Source: JAQUCI01 sp034932685
GTDB taxonomy: Bacteria > Bacillota_I > Bacilli_A > Erysipelotrichales > Erysipelotrichaceae
Assembly (NCBI GenBank): GCA_034932685.1
Contig: JAYFOM010000004.1
Coordinates: 1-64,000, forward strand
Length of the DNA: 64,000 nucleotides
Reading direction: 5' to 3'
Within the stretch, counting starts at the first letter, position 1. The number at the start of each line of letters is the position of its first letter. The notes under the pieces are model-generated. The model saw only the letters and a list, made by a program, of their open reading frames with translations, made no database searches and had not been told where the DNA came from. Positions 23,841 through 32,896 of the stretch are shown here, in pieces. Made by a program: the position numbers and the translations under genes.

Positions 23841-25082
23841 TTACCTCACCGTTTTATAATAAGCAACTAGATTGCTTTCAAGATATTCAGCGTACCAACT
23901 AATATTTAAACGATCGTAACTATTAATGATTCCACTATCAAGTGTCGGATCGATCGGTCTTTTTCTTTCATCATTATAAGCCATAAATGAAAGAGCAATG
24001 ACCAATACGATACTAGCAATAACTGTATTTTTACGTAATAGTTCCCAGGTTGGTTTTTTACTAAAGATCAAACCAAACAACACTCCAGCCACAAAGCCAC
24101 CAGCATGCCCTAGCCAGCTGATATTAGGCACTAACGCAATGATCACTATATTAATGATAAATATCTGTACAAAGCTTCCCATTACACGTCGATCACGTAT
24201 ACTGTTAGTTTCAAACGCATAGATAAAAAGCATTCCCAATAAACCAAACAATCCTCCACTGATACCAACTGTTATCGTATTAACACTACCAACCAAGGCA
24301 AAGGCAGAACCGATAACGATTGATCCTAATAATGATGTTACATAGTTTCTTTTACCATACAAACGTTCGATTGTTGGACCAAGATGATAAAATGAATACA
24401 TATTAACTAATAAGTGCATATAATCAACATGAACAAAACCCGCCATTAATAAGCGCCATAGATCAAGATTAGCATAAACAAATGTCTTATATAAAGCCCC
24501 ACTCATGACTGCACTGATAAGCTTACTACCAGTAAATTGGGTTAACAATAAGCTAACCACAAACATACCCATACAAATTGCCATGATAACATAAGTTGTA
24601 TTCATATGTGCTTTAACCCAACTATTACCTTTGCGATAACCTTTGATCTGAGCAACATTGATTGCCTTACTCATTTCCTCATACTCTTTTTGTGGATCGC
24701 TAATTGGTTGAATGATCGATGTTATTGCAGGATAATCTTCTTTAATAAGTTCATCACTGAGATAACTCTCACTAATACATACCTCATATATCTCACTATA
24801 TATCTTATCTGTTGTTTCATTTGATATGTGTAAACTTAACATAAGCCCCGTTCCACTGATCAAACTTAATATTGCCTGTTTTGTTTTAACTAAACGATCA
24901 TAATCAAAATAATTAGCTGTTGTAGCTAGAGTTGATACCCTTATAACCGGATATTTACCTTTAGGATTAGCTAACCAGATTTCATCCTTGATCGCATTTG
25001 GTCCTGTACTGATCAAACGATAATCATATTTATCTAAAAACATGTAGACGATCTGTAAAGCCCAAACATCTTCTTGTTTCAT
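23841..25082 (-). CDS. Rhomboid family intramembrane serine protease (YqgP/GluP type)
   Basis: A 413-residue protein. The N-terminal 160 residues are soluble, as in Bacillus GluP. Seven hydrophobic segments follow. Rhomboid landmarks are HLLVNMYSFYHLGPTIERLYG, the catalytic serine in GISGG and the catalytic histidine in GHAGGF. It cleaves membrane proteins within the bilayer; Bacillus GluP also has a role in membrane-protein quality control. Its start overlaps the rluD stop by one base (TAATG), and comEB follows by 2 nt. Confidence 0.92.
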   Translation of the reverse strand: MKQEDVWALQIVYMFLDKYDYRLISTGPNAIKDEIWLANPKGKYPVIRVSTLATTANYFDYDRLVKTKQAILSLISGTGLMLSLHISNETTDKIYSEIYEVCISESYLSDELIKEDYPAITSIIQPISDPQKEYEEMSKAINVAQIKGYRKGNSWVKAHMNTTYVIMAICMGMFVVSLLLTQFTGSKLISAVMSGALYKTFVYANLDLWRLLMAGFVHVDYMHLLVNMYSFYHLGPTIERLYGKRNYVTSLLGSIVIGSAFALVGSVNTITVGISGGLFGLLGMLFIYAFETNSIRDRRVMGSFVQIFIINIVIIALVPNISWLGHAGGFVAGVLFGLIFSKKPTWELLRKNTVIASIVLVIALSFMAYNDERKRPIDPTLDSGIINSYDRLNISWYAEYLESNLVAYYKTVR

Positions 25083-25993
25083 TAATAACCACTCCTTAAC
25101 TGATTTAAAACGATCACAAAATCTTGTGGCATTTCACATGTGACTGTTTGTTCTAGATTAGTACGAGGATGCACAAATGTCAATTTATACGCATGTAATA
25201 ATTGACCATCAACAGGTATTGTTTTGCGACGACCATATTTTTGATCACCAACAATTGGATAACCAATGTATTCCATATGGACTCTTATTTGATGTGTTCT
25301 ACCAGTTTCAAGTCGACATAAAACAAGGGTATACTCCTTAAAACGTTCAACTACTCTAAAATGCGTAATCGCATTACGAGCATTTTGATCGGTTACAGCC
25401 ATCTTTAAACGATCTTTTTTATCTCTTCCAATTGGCGCATCAATCTTTCCCACATCATGAGGAATCACGCCATGAACCAAAGCATAATATTCACGATTAA
25501 CAGTTTTATCCTGCAATTGTTTCACCAAGGATTCATGAGCAACATCATTTTTAGCAACTATTAAAAGACCAGTAGTGTCCTTATCAATACGATGAACAAT
25601 TCCCGGACGATTTATACCATTAATACCTGATAAATCCTTGCAATGTGCTAAAAGGCCATTCACTAATGTTGGTTCACGATAAGTTTCTGCGGGATGTACA
25701 ACCATGCCTCTTGGTTTATTAATGACAATTACATCATGATCTTCATAAACTATATCAAGTTCCATTTGTATTGCGGTGATTTCAAGTGGTTTGTCTTCTG
25801 GTATCTCACATGTGATCAAGTCGTCAATCCTAAGTTTATAATTGTTTTTTGTTTCTGTGTCATTGACCAAGATATAACCTTCACCAATTAGTTGTTGGAT
25901 ACGTGAGCGTGACAAGTTTAAATAATCGACTAAAACCTTATCGATACGATTTTTACTTAAATTTTCATCAACGATTAACTCAAGATCGATCAT
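25082..25993 (-). CDS. rluD: 23S rRNA pseudouridine synthase RluD family
   Basis: A 303-residue pseudouridine synthase with an N-terminal S4 RNA-binding domain (NRIDKVLVDYLNLSRSRIQQLI) and the catalytic aspartate in GIVHRIDKDTTGLLIVAK. The ATG at 25991-25993 has GGAGGA 6-7 nt upstream and overlaps the lspA stop as TAATG; the longer frame to 26026 would run into lspA. The lspA-rluD pair is standard in Bacillota (ylyB in Bacillus). The exact uridine targets cannot be read from sequence. Confidence 0.95.
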   Translation of the reverse strand: MIDLELIVDENLSKNRIDKVLVDYLNLSRSRIQQLIGEGYILVNDTETKNNYKLRIDDLITCEIPEDKPLEITAIQMELDIVYEDHDVIVINKPRGMVVHPAETYREPTLVNGLLAHCKDLSGINGINRPGIVHRIDKDTTGLLIVAKNDVAHESLVKQLQDKTVNREYYALVHGVIPHDVGKIDAPIGRDKKDRLKMAVTDQNARNAITHFRVVERFKEYTLVLCRLETGRTHQIRVHMEYIGYPIVGDQKYGRRKTIPVDGQLLHAYKLTFVHPRTNLEQTVTCEMPQDFVIVLNQLRSGY

Positions 25994-26451
25994 TAATCTT
26001 CCTCCGGATGACGTATGATATACCATGTTAATAAAACATAACCTAATGATAATGACATGTCTGCAACATTAAATACAGGAAAATCATATCCAAAAGGATA
26101 GAAGTTTAAAAAATCACGAACATAGCCAAACACAATTCGATCATAAAAATTACCTAAACTACCAGCCAAAATAACAACTAAAGCCAATCTCAATAATACT
26201 TTACGTCTTTCAGTTGTAAATAACATATATGTGATAACAACAATCACTACAATGGTTATGATAAAAAATAGTTCTAACCTACCAGATAAGATGCCCCATG
26301 CAGCACCTTTATTATCCACAAATGTTATATAAAAGAAATTTTTGATCACCATGATCGAATCACCCAAAGTCATGACTGATTGGATATAATACTTACTGAT
26401 CAAATCAATCATAACAATTAACGACAGTAATATAACTTCACTTTTTTTCAT
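25993..26451 (-). CDS. lspA: Lipoprotein signal peptidase (signal peptidase II)
   Basis: A 152-residue membrane aspartyl protease with four transmembrane helices. The catalytic aspartates lie in GNFYDRI and FNVADMSLSLG, and VDNKGAAWG is the family's conserved loop. It cleaves lipid-modified prolipoproteins. It has a promoter of its own at 26478-26506 and site AAAAGGTGA. It heads the run lspA-rluD-rhomboid-comEB. The lipoprotein at 38176 is a candidate substrate. Confidence 0.96.
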   Translation of the reverse strand: MKKSEVILLSLIVMIDLISKYYIQSVMTLGDSIMVIKNFFYITFVDNKGAAWGILSGRLELFFIITIVVIVVITYMLFTTERRKVLLRLALVVILAGSLGNFYDRIVFGYVRDFLNFYPFGYDFPVFNVADMSLSLGYVLLTWYIIRHPEED

Positions 26452-26477
26452 CTTTTCACCTTTTCAAACTAACTCAT

Positions 26478-26506
26478 ATTATAGCAAATCAAACAATGCT
26501 AACCAA
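26478..26506 (-). promoter_or_regulatory. Promoter of the lspA-rluD-rhomboid-comEB run
   Basis: Minus strand: TTGGTT (26501-26506), 17-bp spacer ending TGC, TATAAT (26478-26483). The TG one base before the -10 makes it an extended -10 promoter too. Confidence 0.7.
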
Positions 26507-26513
26507 GTTATAA

Positions 26514-26541
26514 ATGAAAACTGTTGATTTCTCAACAGTTT
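26514..26541 (-). terminator. Terminator of the M42 aminopeptidase gene
   Basis: Minus strand: AAACTGTTGA, 4-nt loop, TCAACAGTTT, then TTTTCATT. It overlaps the stop codon. Confidence 0.8.
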
Positions 26542-27664
26542 AACGATTATATGATCTGATTTTCTCCAATTGTTCACTGTTCATACGCTTACATAATTCA
26601 ACGATCACATTGACAGTATCGACATAGTCCTTGCGATGAATGATCGTATGGTGTGAATGACAATAACGACTTGGTATTGACATAGTCACATTTATGATAC
26701 CCTCATATGACTTGTTGATCTCACCTGAATCAGTACCACCAGCAGTTAATTGTTCAAGTTGAAATTCGATGCCCTTTTCTTTACAAATGTCTTCAATATA
26801 TTGAATAAACCCACGATGTCCTAAATGACTAGCATCAAATAGCTCAACCGTAACGCCAACACCACATTTGATTCTGTTTTCACCAGCAGGGTAATCAGAT
26901 GCGATAGTTACATCAAGTGCAATCGCTAAATCTGGTTTAATCGCATAAGCGGCCGTTTTAGCGCCTCTTAATCCTACTTCTTCTTGTACAGTACCCGCCG
27001 CATAGATGTCAAAATCATGATCAACACCTTTTAGCTTTCTAATAACATCAACCGCTATTAAAGCACCAATACGATCATCCCAAGCTTTAGCTACTAAAAA
27101 GTTAGGATTATTCATAACTTCAAAGCTTGAGCGTGGTGTTACCATATCGCCAACTCTAATACCAAGTTCTGTTAGTTCTTCTTTTGAACCAACTCCCATG
27201 TCGATAAACATATCTTTGATTTCCATTACTTTGCTACGGGCTTCAGCTGGTAAACCATGAGGAGCAGCTGCTCCAAAAATACCATGAAATTTCTTACCTT
27301 CACGTGTAGTAATAGTTACAGGTTGTGCTGGTAACACATGACCCCACCAACCACCAATTGTATTTACTTTGATAAAGCCATTATCATCAATATCTTTTAT
27401 CACAAAACCTATTTCATCAATATGGCCTGCTAACATAAGTTTTAAACCACTGCCCGAACCCTTTTTAACACCAATAATAGAGCCTAAATTATCATATTGA
27501 ATGCTATCAACATATCCTTCAAGCCATTTCTTCATAACCCGACTTGCTTCTTTTTCAATTCCTGAAATACCATCGGCTTCAGTAAACTCTTTAAACATTT
27601 GTAGATCTATATCACCATAAGGTTCTTTGATCACTACTTTTTCTTTATTTGTTTTTTCGCTCAT
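26540..27664 (-). CDS. M42 family glutamyl/cobalt-activated aminopeptidase
   Basis: A 374-residue metallo-aminopeptidase of family M42. Metal and catalytic motifs are AGHIDEIGF, KAWDDRIG, GTVQEEVGLRGAK, ALDVT and the C-terminal histidine in SRYCHSHH. These cytosolic, usually dodecameric (TET) enzymes trim peptides. The ATG at 27662-27664 with GAGGAGAG was preferred over the frame's first ATG at 27730, which would overlap the dUTPase gene. The first 25 residues are charged and probably disordered. It follows the dUTPase gene. Confidence 0.92.
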   Translation of the reverse strand: MSEKTNKEKVVIKEPYGDIDLQMFKEFTEADGISGIEKEASRVMKKWLEGYVDSIQYDNLGSIIGVKKGSGSGLKLMLAGHIDEIGFVIKDIDDNGFIKVNTIGGWWGHVLPAQPVTITTREGKKFHGIFGAAAPHGLPAEARSKVMEIKDMFIDMGVGSKEELTELGIRVGDMVTPRSSFEVMNNPNFLVAKAWDDRIGALIAVDVIRKLKGVDHDFDIYAAGTVQEEVGLRGAKTAAYAIKPDLAIALDVTIASDYPAGENRIKCGVGVTVELFDASHLGHRGFIQYIEDICKEKGIEFQLEQLTAGGTDSGEINKSYEGIINVTMSIPSRYCHSHHTIIHRKDYVDTVNVIVELCKRMNSEQLEKIRSYNR

Positions 27665-27733
27665 ATTCTCTCCTCTTCTTTGTTTTATATTATACGCTTT
27701 TGCATTTTGATTAACAACCGCTTTAATCATTGC

Positions 27734-28228
27734 TCAATATTGCTGATTCTGTCTTTGGTGGTTAATCTCATTCTTCATTAAATAATACCTTCTAATATCC
27801 TCTGGGGTAAATCCTAGCTGCTCACCAATCTGCAAATACAACGCGAAAGCTTCATCATATCGTTGTTTATTAAAATCAAAAGCTAAGTTACTTAGTTTAT
27901 GATATAAAATTAAACTCATACTATTTAATGATTCGTCTTTAATATCAGAGCTTTCTTTAAATCGGTCACTATCATTCAAATCAATTCCTAACGATAAAAA
28001 GAAATGGATACCATCGCCATATTCTTCCAATATGATCTCTTTATTAGAAGCTGGCTTCAAGCTCCAATATTTAAAACTCTTTGTTTCATTGATCATCTCA
28101 CCAAGTTCAACTAAAAGAGCCAATAATCGTTCTTGTCTTGTTGATAGACGGCTTACATTATGCAAAATGAATATTCTTTCATCAAGCTCTTTTTGCATGG
28201 TTACTAAATCTTCAATTCTTAGTCTCAT
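27734..28228 (-). CDS. Dimeric all-alpha dUTPase-like protein
   Basis: A 164-residue protein of the dimeric dUTPase family (all-alpha NTP pyrophosphatase superfamily). LLVELGEMINETKSFKYWS (around 38-56) supplies the ExxE pair and EEYGDGIHFFLSLGID (68-83) the second acidic pair. Such enzymes hydrolyse dUTP, and often dUDP, to dUMP. This keeps uracil out of DNA and supplies thymidylate synthesis; comEB nearby also makes dUMP. GAAGGTGAT precedes the ATG. Confidence 0.85.
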   Translation of the reverse strand: MRLRIEDLVTMQKELDERIFILHNVSRLSTRQERLLALLVELGEMINETKSFKYWSLKPASNKEIILEEYGDGIHFFLSLGIDLNDSDRFKESSDIKDESLNSMSLILYHKLSNLAFDFNKQRYDEAFALYLQIGEQLGFTPEDIRRYYLMKNEINHQRQNQQY

Positions 28229-28252
28229 ATCATCACCTTCAGATATTATACC

Positions 28253-28280
28253 AAAAAAAGACTTCCTTAACAGAAGTCTT
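28253..28280 (-). terminator. Terminator of the M29 aminopeptidase gene
   Basis: Minus strand: AAGACTTC, 7-nt loop, GAAGTCTT and a run of T (plus A at 28253-28259), 6 nt after the stop codon. Confidence 0.88.
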
Positions 28281-28286
28281 GTTATA

Positions 28287-29522
28287 TTAAATCACGAAGT
28301 TACCATTTTCAAATACTTTTACTGTTTTACCATCTTGGGTTGTACCAATTATTTCCATATCAGCACTACCAAACATAAAATCGCTATGTTCCATAGAGGT
28401 ATTAGCACCAAGCTCTTTTAGTTCTTCTTCTGTCTTAGCAGTACCACCTTTGATATTCATTGGATAGGCAGCACCAAAAGCCAAATGACATGATGCATTT
28501 TCATCAAACAAAGTATTATAGAAAAGAATATTGCTTAAGCTTATTGGGGAAAGATGTGAAATCAAAGCCACTTCACCAAGATAACAACTGCCTTCATCAA
28601 AATCGATTAAGTTTTTTAATGCCTCAACTTCTTTTTTGGCACTGTATGCAATCGCTTTTCCATCCTTGAAAGTAATATTAAAGTCCTCTATTAATTTTCC
28701 ACTATGATTTAGTGGTTTTGTCGCATATACAATACCATTCACTTGATATTTATCTGGCATCGTGAAGCACTCTTCAGTAGGCATATTGGGATTAAATACT
28801 GTATTTTTTGTTGATACTTCACTGCCACCAGCCCAAACATGATCTTTAACCAAACCAACCGTTAGATCAGTTCCTAAACTATTTTTAAAATGTAGTGACC
28901 TAAAATTTAAGTCATTTAAAGTTTTAGTATAATAATGAATACGCTCATTATGTTTACGCCATTCTTCTACTGGATCATTTTCTTCATCAATCCTAACAGC
29001 CTTCAAAATAGCATCCCATAGCTTTTCAACAGCCTCATCATCAGTTAGTTCACAAAACACTTTTTTAGCCCAACCAACAGTTGGGACTGATATAACAGAC
29101 CATTGTGTTCTGTTACCCATTGTATGAGCCATAAACGGTTTAAAAGCACGACTTGCGGCCATTTGCGCACGTTGCATCTTCTCAGCATCAATACCCGCTA
29201 ATAATCCCGGCGTACGTGCTGATATGCTTAATAATGCATAATTGTTCTCAATCATGTAATTACGAGAATCGATTCGATATTGTGGTATTTCTTCCAATAC
29301 TTCAACTGTCGCATACTCATAACTGAGCTTTCCTACAACTTCATCATTCCATTCAACAAGTACATATTTAGCTTTTGCCTTATAAGCTTCTTCAACACAT
29401 AGCCTTACAAAACTAGCACATTCAACTGGAGCATTGATCAACAACGGTTGATCAGGTTGGATATTAGTACCAACACACACCGCAAGTCGAGCATACTTTC
29501 TAAGTAATTCTTCTTTAATCAT
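28287..29522 (-). CDS. M29 family aminopeptidase (AmpS/PepS type)
   Basis: A 411-residue thermophilic-type metallo-aminopeptidase of family M29. It has YARLAVCVGTNIQPDQPLLI at the N-terminus, and conserved motifs include TEECFTMPDKYQVNG, LGEVALI and HLAFGAAY, followed by NTSMEHSDFMFGS. These cytosolic enzymes remove N-terminal residues from short peptides. AAGGAGAAAT precedes the ATG. It follows pyk by 8 nt and ends at a strong terminator, so it closes a pfkA-pyk-aminopeptidase transcript. Confidence 0.92.
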   Translation of the reverse strand: MIKEELLRKYARLAVCVGTNIQPDQPLLINAPVECASFVRLCVEEAYKAKAKYVLVEWNDEVVGKLSYEYATVEVLEEIPQYRIDSRNYMIENNYALLSISARTPGLLAGIDAEKMQRAQMAASRAFKPFMAHTMGNRTQWSVISVPTVGWAKKVFCELTDDEAVEKLWDAILKAVRIDEENDPVEEWRKHNERIHYYTKTLNDLNFRSLHFKNSLGTDLTVGLVKDHVWAGGSEVSTKNTVFNPNMPTEECFTMPDKYQVNGIVYATKPLNHSGKLIEDFNITFKDGKAIAYSAKKEVEALKNLIDFDEGSCYLGEVALISHLSPISLSNILFYNTLFDENASCHLAFGAAYPMNIKGGTAKTEEELKELGANTSMEHSDFMFGSADMEIIGTTQDGKTVKVFENGNFVI

Positions 29523-29530
29523 ATTTCTCC

Positions 29531-30955
29531 TTATTTAACCTCGACGATCTTCATCATATTTGCTGTACCTTCACCAGTGGGATAGCCAGCTGTAATAATG
29601 ACAAACTCACCAGGTTTAACACCATAATTTTTAGCGATGATACTAGCAAGTTCATCATCGTTAGTCATCTCATTTTGAATATCACTAAATATTGGGATAA
29701 CTCCCCAATGCACTGCCAATTTACGTTGGGTACTTTTGGTAAATGTAACTGCCAAAATAGGCACTGGTGGTCTAAACTTAGATATTCTTCTTGCGGTACT
29801 ACCACCTTGGGTAAAAGCGACTATCGCTTTAATCTTCTCAAGTGTTAATGATGAATCACTGACTGATATGCCAATTGCGTCTTGAATTGTCTTGCGACTA
29901 CTTTTCTTTGCATGTTCTAAATTATCACGATAAGGTATTATTCTTTCAATCGCTTTAGCAATCGTATCCATAGTCACTACCGACTCAACCGGATATAAAC
30001 CCGCAGCTGTTTCACCAGATAACATTATTGCATCACTTCCATCAAGGATGGCATTCGCAACATCACTAGCTTCAGCTCTTGTTGGTCGTGGATTACCCAT
30101 CATCGATTCTAACATATGAGTGGCAGTTACTACTGGTTTTCCATGAGCGTTGGCTTTTTGGATCATCTTCTTTTGATAGATAGGCACAAATTGTGTCATT
30201 ACTTCAACTCCCAAATCACCACGAGCAACCATAACGCCATCAGCTTCCTGTAGTATCTCATCTAAGTTATCATAGCCTTCTTGATTTTCAATCTTGGCCA
30301 TAATATGAATTTTAGGTTTTCCCATTTCATTGATGATATTTCTGATAGCCAAAATATCTTCTGCTGTTCTAACAAAAGAAGCAGCGATATAATCAACATC
30401 CATTTCACAACCAAACCTGAGATCGGCATAATCTTTTGCTGAGATAAAAGGCATTGAAATGTGAACGTTAGGAACGTTTACTCCTTTTCGTGTCTTAATA
30501 ACCCCTGGATTTTCAATACGACAGACTAAGTCTTCATTATTGCGATCAATGATCGTTAAACGCATCTTTCCATCATCAATTAAAAGATAGTCATTGATCT
30601 TAACATCTTGATATAGCTCAGGACAATCGATATGAAAGCGTTCATTAGTACCGATGATGTCTTCTTTAGTCACATGAACAATATCACCCTTGTTAAACAA
30701 CAATTGATCATTAGCCATGACGCCACATCGAATCTCAGGACCTTTGGTATCTAATAGGATTCCAAGTGTAATTCCCGTTTCATCTTCAATTTCTCTTACC
30801 GTCTTTATTACTTCTTTATAGTGTTCATGATTACCATGTGAGAAGTTTAATCTGACGATATTCATTCCGGCATTGGCCAGTTTGATCAACATTTCTTTGG
30901 AATCACTAGCTGGACCAAGTGTACATATAATTTTAGTCTTACGATATTCTGTCAT
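29531..30955 (-). CDS. pyk: Pyruvate kinase
   Basis: A 474-residue pyruvate kinase. TKIICTLGPAS, NIVRLNFSHG (residues about 32-41), IMAKIENQEG and MVARGDLGVE are the barrel active-site motifs. The C-terminal regulatory domain ends at residue 474, without the extra phosphoenolpyruvate-like domain seen in Bacillus. It makes pyruvate and ATP in glycolysis. It starts 2 nt after pfkA, the usual pfkA-pyk pair in Bacillota. Confidence 0.97.
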   Translation of the reverse strand: MTEYRKTKIICTLGPASDSKEMLIKLANAGMNIVRLNFSHGNHEHYKEVIKTVREIEDETGITLGILLDTKGPEIRCGVMANDQLLFNKGDIVHVTKEDIIGTNERFHIDCPELYQDVKINDYLLIDDGKMRLTIIDRNNEDLVCRIENPGVIKTRKGVNVPNVHISMPFISAKDYADLRFGCEMDVDYIAASFVRTAEDILAIRNIINEMGKPKIHIMAKIENQEGYDNLDEILQEADGVMVARGDLGVEVMTQFVPIYQKKMIQKANAHGKPVVTATHMLESMMGNPRPTRAEASDVANAILDGSDAIMLSGETAAGLYPVESVVTMDTIAKAIERIIPYRDNLEHAKKSSRKTIQDAIGISVSDSSLTLEKIKAIVAFTQGGSTARRISKFRPPVPILAVTFTKSTQRKLAVHWGVIPIFSDIQNEMTNDDELASIIAKNYGVKPGEFVIITAGYPTGEGTANMMKIVEVK

Positions 30956-30957
30956 AT

Positions 30958-31920
30958 TTATACCAACCTTTCATGTAACTCATAGAGGTGATCACGCGAT
31001 TTTTTATTCATCGCTAACGCCTCTGCAATTGGATAGGCGATAACATCTGAACCATCAATGCCCACACATTGTCCACCATTGTTAGATATTAAAAGTTGTA
31101 CAGCTTTATCTCCCATTCTTGTCGCTAAAATGCGATCAAACGCTGAAGGAGAACCACCACGTTGAATGTGTCCAAGCACAGTTGAGCGACCTGAGAAACT
31201 AGTATAAGCACTGATTTTTTCCGCTAGTATTTCAGCATCAGTAATCTTTTCCGTCAACAAGATAATAGCATGACGTTTACGTCTAACTTGATCCATATAT
31301 AACATCTTTTCTAATACAGCTTTTTCATCATATCCTTTTTCAGGAGTAATGATCATTTCCGCTCCTGATGAAATTCCCGCAAAAAGCGCAATATCACCAC
31401 AATGATTTCCCATGACTTCAACAACCGAACATCGATGATGAGAGCTACTGGTATCACGCAGTTTATCTACTGCCTCTATAACCGTATTAAGAGCTGTATC
31501 AAATCCAATCGTATAATCAGTACAAGCAATATCATTATCAATCGTCCCTGGTAAGCCAATACAGTTCACACCAAGCTTTGTTAGTGCTAATGCACCACGA
31601 TATGTACCATCACCACCAATTGTGACCAAGGCATCTATTTCAAATTTTTTTAAAATCGCCAACGCCTTTTTTTGTACATTGATATCTAAGAATTCAGGTA
31701 AACGAGCTGACCCCAATATTGTGCCACCTCTAACCATTATGTCACTGACACTGCTGGTATTTAACTGTTCAATGTGTTCATCCAAAATTCCTTTATAACC
31801 GTCATATATGCCAAAAACCTCAACATTACTTGACAAGGCACTTCTTGTAACGGCTCTTATTGCGGCATTCATACCGGGAGAATCCCCACCTGATGTCAAT
31901 ACTCCAATTCGTTTGACCAT
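30958..31920 (-). CDS. pfkA: 6-phosphofructokinase
   Basis: A 320-residue ATP-dependent phosphofructokinase, of family length. GVLTSGGDSPGMNA (6-19), GGDGTYRGA and PGTIDNDIACTDYTIGFDTA carry the ATP site and catalytic Asp, and LGHIQRGGSPSAFDR is present. It commits fructose-6-phosphate to glycolysis, where amino-sugar carbon from the nanE/PTS operon also arrives. CAGGAGG precedes the ATG. Confidence 0.97.
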   Translation of the reverse strand: MVKRIGVLTSGGDSPGMNAAIRAVTRSALSSNVEVFGIYDGYKGILDEHIEQLNTSSVSDIMVRGGTILGSARLPEFLDINVQKKALAILKKFEIDALVTIGGDGTYRGALALTKLGVNCIGLPGTIDNDIACTDYTIGFDTALNTVIEAVDKLRDTSSSHHRCSVVEVMGNHCGDIALFAGISSGAEMIITPEKGYDEKAVLEKMLYMDQVRRKRHAIILLTEKITDAEILAEKISAYTSFSGRSTVLGHIQRGGSPSAFDRILATRMGDKAVQLLISNNGGQCVGIDGSDVIAYPIAEALAMNKKSRDHLYELHERLV

Positions 31921-31948
31921 CTACTAAACCTCCTGACAACTTATCTTA

Positions 31949-32896
31949 TCATTTATCTTCACTTTTTGGTAGAGATATCAGTTTAAAACGACGATTATTC
32001 CCAGGCACCATTATCGGATCCGCTAACATTCTGATACGTTCCATGATACGTTGCGCTTTTAATTCATCTACTTCACCTTTTTGATTGTATTTGAAGTTGA
32101 TCTCTAACTCTTTTAGATCAAGATTACTACTAAAACACGTTAATCTTTGTTTTGTCATTCTTTCATTTAAGATGGTAGCTAATATCTCATCGCGATACCA
32201 ACCAGTAACCGGCTCAGCACCAATATCATCAAGAATCAATAAATCAGCTTCAATTAATGCTGACATGATATCTTCTTGCTCATCATCATCTCCAAAAGCC
32301 GCTTTAAGTCTTACCAACAGTTTAGGAGTATGAACAAAAACAACCGTTTGCGCTCGCTTAGCAAAGTTATTGGCAATACAAGCCAATAAGTATGTTTTTC
32401 CAGTACCAACTGGTCCATGTAAATACAAACCTTTACTTGTTTGATGATCAAGCCAATCCCATATCTTTTTCACCGCTTCTAAATATAGCTTGTTGTTTTC
32501 TTGAGTCAACTCAATACTACCAAGTGTTATACTACGCATTTCATCAGGTAAATCATTGATAAGATATTTCTTTAAATGAGCATTATCCTTTTCATATTGT
32601 AATTGATAACGGCAAGGACGATAAACACTTTTCAACATACCATCATTAACCAATGCTTGATAATGTCCTTTATTCGCAAGTGAACAATGATCAAGACCAC
32701 TACAGCGCTCACAAATTTCTAGTTGCTCAACAAGTCTCAAAAAGCGCATTGGATATTTTTTGACGATATTTGGTTCAATCGCTTCTTGCATTAAGTAACG
32801 TTTCAAAATGACATTGTTTAATAGTTCTTGTACTATCTTACTTCTTTCACTTTTAAGTGTTTCATTATCTTTAAATAAAGTATCGATCTTTTTCAT
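31949..32896 (-). CDS. dnaI: Primosomal protein DnaI (helicase loader)
   Basis: A 315-residue AAA+ loader. The N-terminal domain holds a zinc-binding cluster (CERCSGLDHCSLA). The ATPase has Walker A GPVGTGKTYLL and Walker B LLILDDIGAE. With DnaB it loads the replicative helicase at origins and stalled forks in Bacilli. Its ATG follows the dnaB stop directly, with no good ribosome-binding site, so translation is probably coupled. It ends in TGA, direct evidence that TGA is a stop here. Confidence 0.95.
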   Translation of the reverse strand: MKKIDTLFKDNETLKSERSKIVQELLNNVILKRYLMQEAIEPNIVKKYPMRFLRLVEQLEICERCSGLDHCSLANKGHYQALVNDGMLKSVYRPCRYQLQYEKDNAHLKKYLINDLPDEMRSITLGSIELTQENNKLYLEAVKKIWDWLDHQTSKGLYLHGPVGTGKTYLLACIANNFAKRAQTVVFVHTPKLLVRLKAAFGDDDEQEDIMSALIEADLLILDDIGAEPVTGWYRDEILATILNERMTKQRLTCFSSNLDLKELEINFKYNQKGEVDELKAQRIMERIRMLADPIMVPGNNRRFKLISLPKSEDK